Assembly: GCF_040649515.1 (NCBI RefSeq)
Contig: NZ_JBEZFP010000025.1
Span: forward strand, 1 to 64,000
Length of the DNA stretch: 64,000 nt
From: Yinghuangia elevatio
GTDB taxonomy: Bacteria; Actinomycetota; Actinomycetes; Streptomycetales; Streptomycetaceae
Direction: 5' to 3'
Shown: positions 1 to 8,667 of the stretch, piece by piece
How the letters are laid out: every line of letters starts with the position of its first letter
How positions within the stretch are numbered: position 1 is the first letter of the stretch
Position numbers and translations under genes: made by a program
Notes under the pieces: model-generated
Database searches by the model: none
What the model saw: only the letters and a program-made list of their open reading frames with translations
Told to the model about the DNA's origin: nothing

Positions 1-155
1 CTTTTTAGTTGTGGTTTTTTTTTTTGTTCTGAGGTGGTCTCTCCCTCACCCCCCCACAAAACCTCACACCCCCCGCCCGTGGGCGGGGGGCGCCCCCCCC
101 CCCCCCCGACGGCACAGTCGTATCCGACGTCCTACGCGAGAGAAGGCCCGCGACC
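1..155. other. low-complexity left edge, possible contig end
   Basis: This stretch holds an 11-T run at 15-25, a C/A-rich segment, a perfect 10-bp GC hairpin (69-78 with 81-90, 2-nt loop) and a 15-C run at 93-107. The T-rich start is unlike the rest of the window. Such homopolymers are typical of contig ends or low-quality assembly. The hairpin could be a genuine terminator of a gene lying to the left. A purine-rich ribosome-binding sequence for the first gene begins at about 138. Confidence 0.5.
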
Positions 156-818
156 TTGGCCACGGCACCACCCGCCCCGGGAAGCACCGACCGCACGCGC
201 ATACGACGGCTCGCCGAGAAGGCGGTCACCGACCGCGCGGTCCTGCACGCCGTCCTCGACGCCGGCCTCGTGGCGCACGTCGCGGTGTCCGACGAGCAGG
301 GGCGCCCGTACGTCCTGCCCGTCGCGTACGCCCGCGACGGCGACCGCGTGCTCATCCACGGCTCGACCGGCAGCCGCCTGTTCCGCACCCTCGCCGCGGG
401 CGCGCCGACCTGCCTGACCGTGACGCTGCTCGACGGCCTGGTCGTGGCCCGCTCGGCGTTCGAGTCGTCCATGAACTACCGCTGCGCGATGGTCCTGGGC
501 AGCTGCGAGGTCGTCGACGGGGACGCCAAGGCGGCCGCGCTCGACCTGCTCACCGACCACCTGATGCCCGGGCGCCGCGCCGAACTCCGTGCGCACAAGG
601 GCAAGGAGCTGGCGGCCACGCTCGTCCTGGCCCTGCCGCTGGACGAGGCGTCGGTCAAGGTCTCCGCGGGCGACCCGGACGACGACGGGGACGATCTCGA
701 CTCACCCGTATGGGCGGGCACGGTTCCGCTCGGCGAGACGTTCTACGATCCGATCCCCGCCCCGGACCTGCGCCACGAGTTGCCGGTTCCCGAATATGTG
801 AGGACGTGGCGCCGGTGA
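156..818 (+). CDS. pyridoxamine 5'-phosphate oxidase-family flavin-binding protein
   Basis: A 220-residue protein of the split-barrel, NimA-like branch of the pyridoxamine phosphate oxidase family, which usually binds FMN or a related flavin. Typical features are the N-terminal helix, a VAHVAVSDEQGRPYVLPVAY strand segment (about 41-60), a GSTGSRLF turn and a central MNYRCAMVLG segment. The start is a TTG preceded by GAGAAGG about 9 bases upstream; no better start lies nearby. The stop overlaps the next gene's GTG by three bases (GTGA), so the two are translationally coupled. The substrate is unknown; many relatives are annotated only as flavin-nucleotide-binding proteins. Confidence 0.85.
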   Translation: MATAPPAPGSTDRTRIRRLAEKAVTDRAVLHAVLDAGLVAHVAVSDEQGRPYVLPVAYARDGDRVLIHGSTGSRLFRTLAAGAPTCLTVTLLDGLVVARSAFESSMNYRCAMVLGSCEVVDGDAKAAALDLLTDHLMPGRRAELRAHKGKELAATLVLALPLDEASVKVSAGDPDDDGDDLDSPVWAGTVPLGETFYDPIPAPDLRHELPVPEYVRTWRR

Positions 819-2191
819 GCGGCTACCGCGATCTGTCCCTGTGGTTCGACACGCTGGACGAGGACGTCAAGCCGCGTCCCGCACTGTCCGGCGACCTGGA
901 CGTCGACGTCGCGATCGTCGGCGCCGGCTACACCGGCCTGTGGACGGCGTACTACCTGGCCGAGGCTGACCCGTCGCTGCGCATCGCGGTCCTGGAGCGC
1001 GAGATCGCCGGGTTCGGCGCGTCCGGCCGCAACGGCGGCTGGTGCTCGGCGCTGTTCCCGGCGAGCCTGGCCAAGGTCGCCCGCAGCAGTACGCGCGAGC
1101 GCGCCGTCGCACAGCAGCGCGCGATGAACGCGACCGTCGACGAGGTCGGGCGCGTCGTGGCCGCCGAGGGCATCGACTGCGGCTTCGCCAAGGGCGGCAC
1201 CATCATGGCGGCGCGCAGCCACGTGCAGATGCGCCGCGCGCACGCCATGGTCGAGGACGAACGCTCTTGGGGCTTCGGCAAGGACGACGTGCAGTTGCTG
1301 CTCGCGGACGAGGCCCGGGCGCGGTTCAATGCGACCGATGTCCTCGGCGCCGTCTACACCCCGCACTGCGCGGCCATCCAGCCGGCGAAGCTCGCGCGCG
1401 GGCTCGCCGAGGCGGTCGAGCGGCGCGGCGTCACGATCTACGAGGGCACGCCGGTCACGTTGATCGACGGTGGCGCCGCGGTGACGCCGAACGGCACCGT
1501 ACGCGCCGAGATGGTGGTCCGGGCGACCGAGGGGTACACCCCCGAACTTCCGGGTTTCCGGCGCGACTTGGTGCCGGTGTACTCCCTGATGATCGCCACC
1601 GAGCCGCTGCCGGACAGCTTCTGGGACGAGGTCGGGCTCGCCGAGCGCGAGACGTTCAGCGACCTGCGGCACCTGATCATCTACGGGCAGCGGACGGCGG
1701 ACGGACGGCTTGCCTTCGGCGGGCGCGGTGCGCCGTACCACTTCGGCTCCTCGATCCGCCCCGAATTCGACCGCGATGAAAAGGTGTTCGCGGAACTGCA
1801 CAGGGTGCTCCGCGAGCTGTTCCCCACGCTGGGCGGCGCGAAGATCACCCACACGTGGGGCGGCGCGCTGGGCGTGTCCCGTGACTGGTACGCCAGTTGC
1901 GGCATGGACCGGGCGCGTAAGCTGGCGTGGGCGGGCGGCTACGTCGGCGACGGCGTCGGCACCGCCAACCTGGCCGGACGTACGCTCGCCGATCTGATCC
2001 GCGACCAGTACTCCGACCTGACGCGCCTGCCGTGGGTGCAGCACCGCTCGCCGCGCTGGGAGCCCGAGCCGCTGCGCTGGCTGGGCACGAACGTCGGCCT
2101 GCGCGTCATGTCGGCGGCCGACGGCGAGGAGCAGCGCACCAACCGCGAGTCGCGCCTCGCGGCGGCGTTCGGGCGGTTCGTCGGCCACTGA
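815..2191 (+). CDS. FAD-dependent oxidoreductase, DAO / gamma-glutamylputrescine oxidase-like
   Basis: A 458-residue flavin amine oxidase of the D-amino-acid oxidase (DAO) superfamily. The dinucleotide-binding motif VAIVGAGYTGLWTAYYLAE lies near residue 32, followed by the GFGASGRNGGWCS segment typical of the PuuB/glycine-oxidase branch. A C-terminal GYVGDGVGTANLAGRTLADLI block closes the FAD site. The GTG start overlaps the upstream TGA and has GAGGA 10 bases upstream; a GTG at 806 is too close to that sequence. The expected reaction is oxidative deamination of an amine or amino acid with release of hydrogen peroxide. Its substrate cannot be read from sequence; putrescine derivatives are one family precedent. 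Confidence 0.88.
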   Translation: MSGYRDLSLWFDTLDEDVKPRPALSGDLDVDVAIVGAGYTGLWTAYYLAEADPSLRIAVLEREIAGFGASGRNGGWCSALFPASLAKVARSSTRERAVAQQRAMNATVDEVGRVVAAEGIDCGFAKGGTIMAARSHVQMRRAHAMVEDERSWGFGKDDVQLLLADEARARFNATDVLGAVYTPHCAAIQPAKLARGLAEAVERRGVTIYEGTPVTLIDGGAAVTPNGTVRAEMVVRATEGYTPELPGFRRDLVPVYSLMIATEPLPDSFWDEVGLAERETFSDLRHLIIYGQRTADGRLAFGGRGAPYHFGSSIRPEFDRDEKVFAELHRVLRELFPTLGGAKITHTWGGALGVSRDWYASCGMDRARKLAWAGGYVGDGVGTANLAGRTLADLIRDQYSDLTRLPWVQHRSPRWEPEPLRWLGTNVGLRVMSAADGEEQRTNRESRLAAAFGRFVGH

Positions 2192-2236
2192 GCCGGTCAC
2201 TGAGCCGGTCACCGGGCAGGTCACCGAGTCGATCAC
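2189..2236. repeat. 12-bp tandem repeat starting at a stop codon
   Basis: Four 12-mers begin exactly at the TGA of the FAD oxidoreductase: two identical copies of TGAGCCGGTCAC, then CGGGCAGGTCAC and CGAGTCGATCAC. Because the period is a multiple of three, the second copy supplies another in-frame TGA. The array lies between two convergent genes. Confidence 0.85.
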
Positions 2237-2254
2237 CAAACTCGGCGCACACCT

Positions 2255-2285
2255 TGTGGAGGCAGGCAGTTGCCCTGCCTCCACA
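2255..2285. terminator. bidirectional hairpin between convergent genes
   Basis: A perfect 12-bp stem (2255-2266 with 2274-2285) with a 7-nt loop lies between the FAD oxidoreductase and the phosphatase, 35 bp before the latter's stop. It probably terminates both transcripts. No long U-tract follows, as is common in this group. Confidence 0.75.
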
Positions 2286-2320
2286 CGTGTTCCCGAATCC
2301 ACTCGGGCTCGGGGCCTCGC

Positions 2321-3136
2321 TCAGGCGTCCACGAAGCGCTCGCGCCAGCGTTCGATCCACACCGGCTCGGCACCGGCCTTGAGGAAGAACTCCGCGGCGG
2401 TGCCATAGCGTTCGCCGACCGCGTCGAGGAACGCCTCCATCGACTCGGGAGCCGCGTCGCGCAGGGCCGCCGCCGCGGGCGTACCGGGCTGCAATCGCGG
2501 CTGGGACGGGATGCGGTCGATCCGCCGGAACATCTCGCGCAGGTGGATGCGAGTCGCCGAGTAGTCGTCGACGATCGCCTGCCGTTCCACCCCGACCACC
2601 GACAGCAGCAGGGCCACGAGCACGCCGGTACGGTCCTTGCCCGCCGTGCAGTGCACGAGCGTCGGCCCCGCGTCGTCGTCGGTCAGCAGCCGCAGGGCTT
2701 GCGCGAACGCGTCCTTGCCGCGTTCGGCCATGCCCATGTAGAGCCGCCCCGCACCGTGCACGTCCACGGTCGCGAGGTCGAGGTCGGCGTCGTCCCCCAG
2801 GACGTCCACCTGGCCCGCCGAGATGTCGCCCACGCCGCGGGCCTCGTCGGCGTCCTGGGCGGCACCGGCGCGGCGCCCGAGCAGCGGCATGCTGTGCCGC
2901 ACGATCCCGGGCCACTGCACCACCGGCAGGCCTTCGCCCACGGACCTCAGGTCGAACACGTGGCGCACGCCGTACGCCGACGACAGCCGCGCCACCGCCT
3001 CGTCCGTCAGGAGGTCCGGCGTCTCGCAGCGCATCAGGACGCCCGCCCGCGTGCTCCCGCCGCCCGCGAGCGGCAGACCGCCCACATCCCGCGCGTTGAG
3101 CTGGTTCGGCAGGTCCAGCCAACCGATCTCGTGCAT
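2321..3136 (-). CDS. tyrosine-protein phosphatase (MptpB/PTPLP-like)
   Basis: About 271 residues. The phosphate-binding loop HCTAGKDRTG contains the CX5R signature of cysteine phosphatases in the lysine-containing form seen in MptpB-like bacterial enzymes. NQLNARDVGGLPL at the N terminus and the VFDLRS segment are also family hallmarks. The reaction is hydrolysis of phosphotyrosine, or possibly of phosphoinositides, through a Cys thiolate. I chose the ATG with GGGGA 7 bases upstream; a GTG 24 bases farther out would place that sequence inside the gene. It converges on the FAD oxidoreductase across a shared terminator. Confidence 0.87.
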   Translation of the reverse strand: MHEIGWLDLPNQLNARDVGGLPLAGGGSTRAGVLMRCETPDLLTDEAVARLSSAYGVRHVFDLRSVGEGLPVVQWPGIVRHSMPLLGRRAGAAQDADEARGVGDISAGQVDVLGDDADLDLATVDVHGAGRLYMGMAERGKDAFAQALRLLTDDDAGPTLVHCTAGKDRTGVLVALLLSVVGVERQAIVDDYSATRIHLREMFRRIDRIPSQPRLQPGTPAAAALRDAAPESMEAFLDAVGERYGTAAEFFLKAGAEPVWIERWRERFVDA

Positions 3137-3459
3137 TGCAGGTCCCCGCTCTTCCCACACCCCGGCCCGTCGGGCCCTGACGGCCCATCATCGCCGCCCC
3201 GGGTAACGGTGACCAGGGCGCTTGCCGGGCGAACGGCGGACGTGCCGCCGAAGAACCGGTGACGGCTTGGGCCGGGCGGCCGAACAGCCGGTGTGAAAAT
3301 CGTTCCGCGGACGCCGCCTGCCACACCTGTTCGACCCCTTTCGGGGCACCGGGCCGCACCCGGCTGGAGCAGCGGTTCACCCACCCGTGCCCTCTCATCG
3401 GCGCGGCTCGTTGCACTGGGCGGGACGGGGGCGGACAGTCCTGTCCCGGAGGTATCGAT

Positions 3460-4278
3460 ATGGCCCTTTCACCCCGGTCGGCCCTTTCGCCCCGTACGGC
3501 GCGGTCGACCCGGTCGGCGGTCAGCCAGGTGTCCGAGGAGCCCGTGCCGCACACCCCGGGCACCGGTTTCGCGATCGCCGAGGACGGCACCCGCAACCCG
3601 GACAACGACGTCCTGCGCACCCAGGACGTCACCGTCACCCGCGGTCCGGCGACCATCCTGCGCCGCCTGTCGGTCAGCATCCGGGCCGACGAGACCTTCG
3701 CGGTCACCGGTCCTCCCGGGTCGGGCAAGTCCGCGCTCCTCGCGGTGCTCTCGGGCGTACTGGCGGCGGACGCCGGCCAAGTGTGGTTCAACAGCCGCCC
3801 CCTGCACACGCTCGGGGAACGCGCCCGCGCGCAACTGCGCCGCACGCACTTCGGGATGATGGACGGCCGCGCGCGGCTCATGCCGGAACTCACCGTGCTG
3901 GAGAACGTCGCGCTGCCGCTGCTGCTCGAACCCTCCGCCCGCGACTCGGCCTTCGCCGCCGCCCGGCACTGGATGGGCCGCCTCGACGTACTCGACCAGG
4001 CCGAACGCCGGCCGCACGAGCTGCCGACCGCCCTGCTGCGCCGCGCGGCCGTCGCCCGCGCCCTCGTCGCCCGCCCCGACGTCGTCTTCGCCGACGAACC
4101 GGCGCTGGGCCTCGACACGGCCGAACTCGACCATCTGATGCGCATTCTGGTCACCGCGTCGCGCTCGCACGGGATCGCCCTCGTGCTGGCCACCGACGAC
4201 CCCAAGGTCGCGGCGCACGCCGACCGGCACCTCGAACTCCGCGACGGACGCCCCGCCCCGGCGCGCGCCGACGCCTGA
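3460..4278 (+). CDS. ABC transporter ATP-binding protein with degenerate catalytic motifs
   Basis: A 272-residue ATPase of the MacB/LolD type. Walker A (GPPGSGKS, 84-91) and Walker B (DVVFADEP, 207-214) are intact and ELTVLENVALPLLLE matches the family. The Q-loop glutamine is replaced (FGMMDGR, 131-137), the LSGGQ signature reads ELPTALLRRA (187-196), and the switch histidine is aspartate (ATDDPKV, D246). ATP binding is therefore likely but normal hydrolysis is doubtful. An N-terminal tail of about 50 residues precedes the domain. The ATG has CGGAGGT about 7 bases upstream. The following gene, 18 bp away, is its membrane partner. It may act as a structural or regulatory subunit. Confidence 0.8.
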   Translation: MALSPRSALSPRTARSTRSAVSQVSEEPVPHTPGTGFAIAEDGTRNPDNDVLRTQDVTVTRGPATILRRLSVSIRADETFAVTGPPGSGKSALLAVLSGVLAADAGQVWFNSRPLHTLGERARAQLRRTHFGMMDGRARLMPELTVLENVALPLLLEPSARDSAFAAARHWMGRLDVLDQAERRPHELPTALLRRAAVARALVARPDVVFADEPALGLDTAELDHLMRILVTASRSHGIALVLATDDPKVAAHADRHLELRDGRPAPARADA

Positions 4279-4296
4279 CGACGGCCGGAGGGCCTT

Positions 4297-5619
4297 GTGA
4301 TCCGGATCGTGCTCGGCAATCTGCGCGAAGGTACGCGCGCGGACCACCTCCGGCTCTTCGGCACCGCGTGTGTCGCTGCGGTCGGGACCGCGCTGCTGCT
4401 GTGCGCCATGGCGTATGCGGCGGCCGGACGCGGCGGCAGCGTGGCAAGGCCGGTGTTCGCGGGCTTGCTCGTCCTCGCGGTGACCGCGCAGCTGACCGCG
4501 GTCGTCTCGCGGCTCACCGCCGCCGCGCGTGCGGAGCGCACGGAACTCCTGGTCGGCCCCGCCTCGATGCCCGAGCAGGTCCGCGAACTCGCGGCGACCG
4601 AAGCGGCTTTGGCGAGCGCCATGGGCACGGTGGCCGGCCTGCAGGCGCATCTCATCGCGCGCGCGGTGTTCGACCCCGACGTGCCGGGCAGCGGGCTGGT
4701 CCGCGACGTTCTCGCGGTCGGCAACGAAATCCCGCTCCTCGGACTGGTGTTCGTACTCGGCGTGGTGCCGCTCACAACAGTCCTCGCGACAACGTCCGCA
4801 CTACGTGCCCCCGCCCCCCGACCGCACACCACGCCGACCGCACGTACGGTCGGCGTCGCCGGGCCCACGATGATCGGCGCCGGCATGCTCGCCGAGGTAC
4901 TGCCCCACGCCATCGCGCCGCCGGTCCGGCTGCCGGGCGGACTCGGGCTGGTGCACCCGCTGGCGGCCGTGGGCTACGCGCTTGTCGTCGTCGGCGCGGC
5001 CCTGTCGGTGCCCTGGCTGGTGCACTGGGCCGCGGAGTCGGTCGTGGCGCACACGCGGCTGCCCGCGCTGCTGTGTGCCGCGCGGCGGATGGAGGCGGAC
5101 ACCGCGGCGCTGGCCGTACCGCTCGGGCTCCTCGCGGGGACGACGACGCTGCTGGTGACGTCGCGCACGCTGCACGTGCGGGGTCCCGGCAACGCCCCCG
5201 GCGACCTGCCGCTGCTGGCGCTGGTGACCGCCGCGACGGTGTGCGCCGCGGCAGGCCTGCTGGCGGTCCTGGTCGAGAACGCCCACACGCGGCAGGACTC
5301 GGCACGCAATCTGCACATGCTCGGCGCGGCGCCCTGGGTCGACCGGGCCACGCTGGCACTCACGGTGCTGCTCCCGGTCACGGTCGCCTGGGGCGGGGCG
5401 GCGGTTCTCGGTGTCGTCGCGACGTGGCCGCTGGAGATGGGCGGACACGAGCCCTCGGTTCCGGTGTCCGAGCAGGCGGTGACGGCGGGCGTCACCTTCG
5501 GCATGGCTCTGGCGGCAGGTGTCGCGATCGCCGTCGCGCTGGTGACGCGGCGACTCGCGCGCGGCGGTGTCACCGGCTGGGGCCGCCCCGCCGCGGTCGT
5601 CATGCCGCCGAGCGCGTGA
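4297..5619 (+). CDS. multi-pass membrane protein, ABC permease partner
   Basis: A 440-residue hydrophobic protein starting with GTG behind CGGAGGG. It has about eight to ten membrane segments, for example around residues 22-47, 145-165, 225-245, 305-325 and 405-425, with alanine/valine-rich helices and short loops. It resembles FtsX-like permeases only loosely and I see no clear periplasmic MacB domain. Its position directly behind the degenerate ABC ATPase argues that the two form one complex in the cytoplasmic membrane. The transported substrate, or whether anything is transported, cannot be told. Confidence 0.7.
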   Translation: MIRIVLGNLREGTRADHLRLFGTACVAAVGTALLLCAMAYAAAGRGGSVARPVFAGLLVLAVTAQLTAVVSRLTAAARAERTELLVGPASMPEQVRELAATEAALASAMGTVAGLQAHLIARAVFDPDVPGSGLVRDVLAVGNEIPLLGLVFVLGVVPLTTVLATTSALRAPAPRPHTTPTARTVGVAGPTMIGAGMLAEVLPHAIAPPVRLPGGLGLVHPLAAVGYALVVVGAALSVPWLVHWAAESVVAHTRLPALLCAARRMEADTAALAVPLGLLAGTTTLLVTSRTLHVRGPGNAPGDLPLLALVTAATVCAAAGLLAVLVENAHTRQDSARNLHMLGAAPWVDRATLALTVLLPVTVAWGGAAVLGVVATWPLEMGGHEPSVPVSEQAVTAGVTFGMALAAGVAIAVALVTRRLARGGVTGWGRPAAVVMPPSA

Positions 5620-6064
5620 CCGCCACGCTGACGAACTCGTCGCCGACCACAGTCTGTGCCCCGGCCCCGACCACCCCAAGCTGCCGCCGCGACCGACAGC
5701 CGCGAACTCACCGTGGAAGACGCCAAAGCCCGGGCCGCTTGGGGCGGACCGGGCTTCGTCAACACATCCGGACCGTCGCGGCGTCCCCTTCCGCGACGGC
5801 CCGGGCGTGTTTATCGCCTCCGGGGGCCACGCACTGCCCCGGGACGCTTGCGCCGGGCCGGCCCGCCTCCTGCGGGGCGGGCGGCCTGGTCGTACCGCCA
5901 CGTGTTCCGTACGGGGGTTCCGGAACCTCTGCGGCGGTACTGACTCCACTGTCCCTCACGGGACCTAAGGGTGCGATAAGCGTCCGAGCGGTTGGCCGAC
6001 GGACTTTCAAGTGGTTTCCCGGGTGAGGCCCCGGACGACCGCGGGGGTGCCTGCGCGGGGCGGG
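5620..6064. other. 445-bp intergenic region, convergent genes
   Basis: No gene is supported here. The region separates the ABC pair from rlmN, which end toward each other. It contains the hairpin at 5773-5799 and a second, weaker GC-rich inverted repeat around 5873-5895. Open frames crossing it show no recognisable protein. Confidence 0.5.
5773..5799 (+). terminator. hairpin downstream of the ABC pair
   Basis: A perfect 9-bp stem (5773-5781 with 5791-5799) and 9-nt loop lie 154 bp past the permease stop. It is a plausible terminator, but the distance and lack of a U-tract leave this uncertain. Confidence 0.4.
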
Positions 6065-7171
6065 TCAGCCGACGTCAGCGGCGGCGAGCTGGCCGCAGGC
6101 TCCGTCGATGTCGCGGCCCCGGGTGTCGCGAACCGTGACGGGGACGCCGTGCGCCTCCAGCAGCCGCACGAAGTCGTCCTGGCGCTGCTGCGTCGACGCC
6201 GTCCACTTCGATCCGGGCGTCGGGTTGAGCGGGATCAGGTTGACGTGCGCGTTGTGGTTCCGCAGGCGCTTGCCCAGCAGGTCGGCCCGCCACGCGTGGT
6301 CGTTGATGTCCTTGATCAGCGCGTACTCGATCGACACGCGGCGCCCGGTCTTGTCCTCGTAGCGCCAGGCGGCGTCCAGGACCTCGCGGACCGGCCAGCG
6401 GGTGTTGACCGGGACGAGGGTGTCGCGCAGTTCGTCGTCGGGCGCGTGCAGGGACAGCGCGAGCGTGCAGCTGAGTCCCTCGTCGGCGAGCTTTTCCATG
6501 GCCGGCACCAGGCCGACCGTCGAGATCGTCACCGAGCGCTGTGAGATGCCCAGGCCGTCGGGCGACGGGTCGGTGATGCGGCGTACCGCACCCAGGACCG
6601 CCTTGTAGTTGGCCAGCGGCTCGCCCATGCCCATGAAGACGATGTTGCTGACCCGGCCCGGCCCGCCGGGGATCTCGCCGCGCTGCAGCGCGCGGGCACC
6701 TGCGACGACCTGCTCGACGATCTCCGCCGTCGACAGGTTGCGGGTGAGCCCCGCCTGACCGGTCGCGCAGAACGGGCAGTTCATGCCGCAGCCGGCCTGC
6801 GAGGACACGCACATGGTGACGCGCTCGGGGTAGCGCATGAGGACCGACTCGACGAGTGTGCCGTCGAAGAGCTTCCACAGCGTCTTCCGCGTCGCACCGT
6901 CGTCGCACGCGATGTCCCGCACCGAGGTCATCAGGTCGGGCATCAGCTCGCCCGCGAGCCGTTCGCGCAACGCGGCCGGCATGTCGGTCCACTGCGCGGG
7001 GTCGTCGGCGAGGCGGGTGAAGTAGTGGCGCGACAACTGCCCGGCCCGGAACGGCTTCTCACCGAGCGCGGCGACCGCCTCACGGCGCTCGGCGGGCGAC
7101 AGATCGGCGAGGTGGCGCGGCGGCTTGGCGCGGCGCGGGGCGGCAAAGGTGAGCTCTCCAGGCTTGGGCAT
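6065..7171 (-). CDS. rlmN: dual-specificity 23S rRNA/tRNA adenine C2-methyltransferase RlmN
   Basis: A 368-residue radical-SAM enzyme that methylates C2 of A2503 in 23S rRNA and, in some bacteria, A37 of tRNAs. The CX3CX2C cluster is at C128-C132-C135 (CGMNCPFC). GMGEPLANY and the C-terminal GACGQL segment, with the Cys that carries the methyl intermediate, are present. PFRAGQLSRHYF at about 40-51 is the usual N-terminal signature. It is the last gene of the rpsB-tsf-pyrH-frr-cdsA series but is separated from cdsA by 215 bp with a strong hairpin, so it probably has its own promoter as well. Confidence 0.96.
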   Translation of the reverse strand: MPKPGELTFAAPRRAKPPRHLADLSPAERREAVAALGEKPFRAGQLSRHYFTRLADDPAQWTDMPAALRERLAGELMPDLMTSVRDIACDDGATRKTLWKLFDGTLVESVLMRYPERVTMCVSSQAGCGMNCPFCATGQAGLTRNLSTAEIVEQVVAGARALQRGEIPGGPGRVSNIVFMGMGEPLANYKAVLGAVRRITDPSPDGLGISQRSVTISTVGLVPAMEKLADEGLSCTLALSLHAPDDELRDTLVPVNTRWPVREVLDAAWRYEDKTGRRVSIEYALIKDINDHAWRADLLGKRLRNHNAHVNLIPLNPTPGSKWTASTQQRQDDFVRLLEAHGVPVTVRDTRGRDIDGACGQLAAADVG

Positions 7172-7224
7172 GATCTGTCCAGTGTCTCAGGTCCGGCGGG
7201 GTGCCTCGTACGCCTCGCTCCGGG

Positions 7225-7260
7225 GTCGTCGCGAAGCTCGGGGTCGCCGCGAAGCTCGGG
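7225..7260. repeat. 18-bp tandem duplication
   Basis: Two adjacent 18-mers of the form GTCGYCGCGAAGCTCGGG differ at one base. They lie in the cdsA-rlmN gap, close to the rlmN start side, with no obvious function. Confidence 0.7.
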
Positions 7261-7307
7261 CTGAGCTTGGCAAGCGTCGCGGCCCGCTGGGCGTGCATCC
7301 CCGGCAT

Positions 7308-7348
7308 GCGTCGAGCCCGGCGGGCGGATGGCCTGCCGGGCTCGACGC
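7308..7348 (-). terminator. cdsA terminator hairpin
   Basis: A perfect 14-bp stem (7308-7321 with 7335-7348) closes a 13-nt loop, 38 bp downstream of the cdsA stop in the direction of transcription. It should end the rpsB-to-cdsA transcript before rlmN. Confidence 0.75.
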
Positions 7349-7386
7349 GTACTGCGTGGTCTTCCGTGCTGCGGACTTCCCGGGCG

Positions 7387-8667
7387 CTACAGGTACAGCT
7401 CCAGCAGCAGCCACACCACCGGGGCCGAGGCCAGCAGCGAGTCGAGGCGGTCCATCAGGCCGCCGTGGCCGGGCAGCAGATTGCCCATGTCCTTGACGCC
7501 CAGGTCGCGCTTGATCATCGACTCTACGAGGTCGCCCAGCGCCGCGGTGGCGGCGACCGCCGCACCGAGCAGCGCGCCCTGCCACCACTGGCCGTCGAGC
7601 ATGAGCGTCAGGCACAGCGCGCCGCCGACCGCACACGTGACGACCGCGCCCGCGAAGCCCTCCCACGTCTTGCCGGGGCTGATGGTCGGAGCCATCTTGT
7701 GCTTGCCGAACGACACTCCGGCCGCGTAGGCGCCGGTGTCGCTGCACACCACGACGATCATGAAGGTCAGGACGCGCTTGGCACCGTCGTCGGCGGCCAG
7801 CATCAGCACCGCGAACCCGGCCAGGAAGGGCAGATAGAACGCCGCGAAGACGCCCGTGGCCATGTCCCGCAGGTAGTCCTCGGGGCCTTCGGTCATCCGC
7901 CACACCATGACGGCGAGCGCGGTGAGCGCGAGGGCGATGCCCAGTCCTTCGGGACCGCGCTGGTACGCGGCGATCTCCATCGCCACGGCGCCGGCCGCCA
8001 GCGGGATGAGCGGCAGGCGTACGGACACGCCCTGGTCGCCCTTGCCTTCCCGGGCGCGGCCGAGCGCGCCGGAGAACTCCCACAGGCCGATGAGGGCCGC
8101 GGCGAGCACAATGCCGACGAAGACCACCGGCACGGTCAGCAGCGACCCGACGATCACCCCGCCCAGCAACAGCGCCACACCGATCGCGGCAGGGAGGTTG
8201 CGGCCCGCCCGGCTCTTCTTGGGCGCGCCGGGCGTCTCGCGCCCGGTCACCGGCGGCTCGGCAGTGTCGCGGGGCGCGCGTACGCCCGGGTCGACGACCG
8301 GCAGATAGGCCGTGTGCCCTCCGTCGTCGCCATCAGGTGCACCGTCGTCGGGGTACGCGGCCGTGCCGTCATGGATCCCACCGGAATCCTGTACCCCCTC
8401 GACGGTGTCCGGGTGCTGCTGCGCCCGGGTGGATCCCGAGCCGTACTCTCCGGGCCACGCGTCGGGGGTCCCGTCCGCCGCGGCCATGCCCGCCATGTCG
8501 ACGGGCACCGCCGGTATCACCTGGGTGCGCAGCGCGTCCGCGTCGTAGGCCGACTGCGGGCCCGGCGCCTGCACGGCCTGGCCCGCCCACGGGTCGTACG
8601 GTTGGAACGGGCCGTGCCCGGAACGCCCTTCGGGCTCCGGTGCGCCGTCCCAGGTGGAGTTGTTCAT
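7387..8667 (-). CDS. cdsA: phosphatidate cytidylyltransferase CdsA
   Basis: A 426-residue integral membrane enzyme making CDP-diacylglycerol from phosphatidate and CTP, the precursor of phosphatidylinositol, phosphatidylethanolamine and cardiolipin. The C-terminal signature SMIKRDLGVKDMGNLLPGHG with the following LMDRLDS is complete. Eight or so membrane helices occupy about 155-426. The first ~140 residues are a hydrophilic, Gly/Asp/Pro-rich tail absent from E. coli CdsA. The ATG overlaps the frr TGA by one base (TGATG), so the gene is coupled to frr. Confidence 0.95.
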   Translation of the reverse strand: MNNSTWDGAPEPEGRSGHGPFQPYDPWAGQAVQAPGPQSAYDADALRTQVIPAVPVDMAGMAAADGTPDAWPGEYGSGSTRAQQHPDTVEGVQDSGGIHDGTAAYPDDGAPDGDDGGHTAYLPVVDPGVRAPRDTAEPPVTGRETPGAPKKSRAGRNLPAAIGVALLLGGVIVGSLLTVPVVFVGIVLAAALIGLWEFSGALGRAREGKGDQGVSVRLPLIPLAAGAVAMEIAAYQRGPEGLGIALALTALAVMVWRMTEGPEDYLRDMATGVFAAFYLPFLAGFAVLMLAADDGAKRVLTFMIVVVCSDTGAYAAGVSFGKHKMAPTISPGKTWEGFAGAVVTCAVGGALCLTLMLDGQWWQGALLGAAVAATAALGDLVESMIKRDLGVKDMGNLLPGHGGLMDRLDSLLASAPVVWLLLELYL

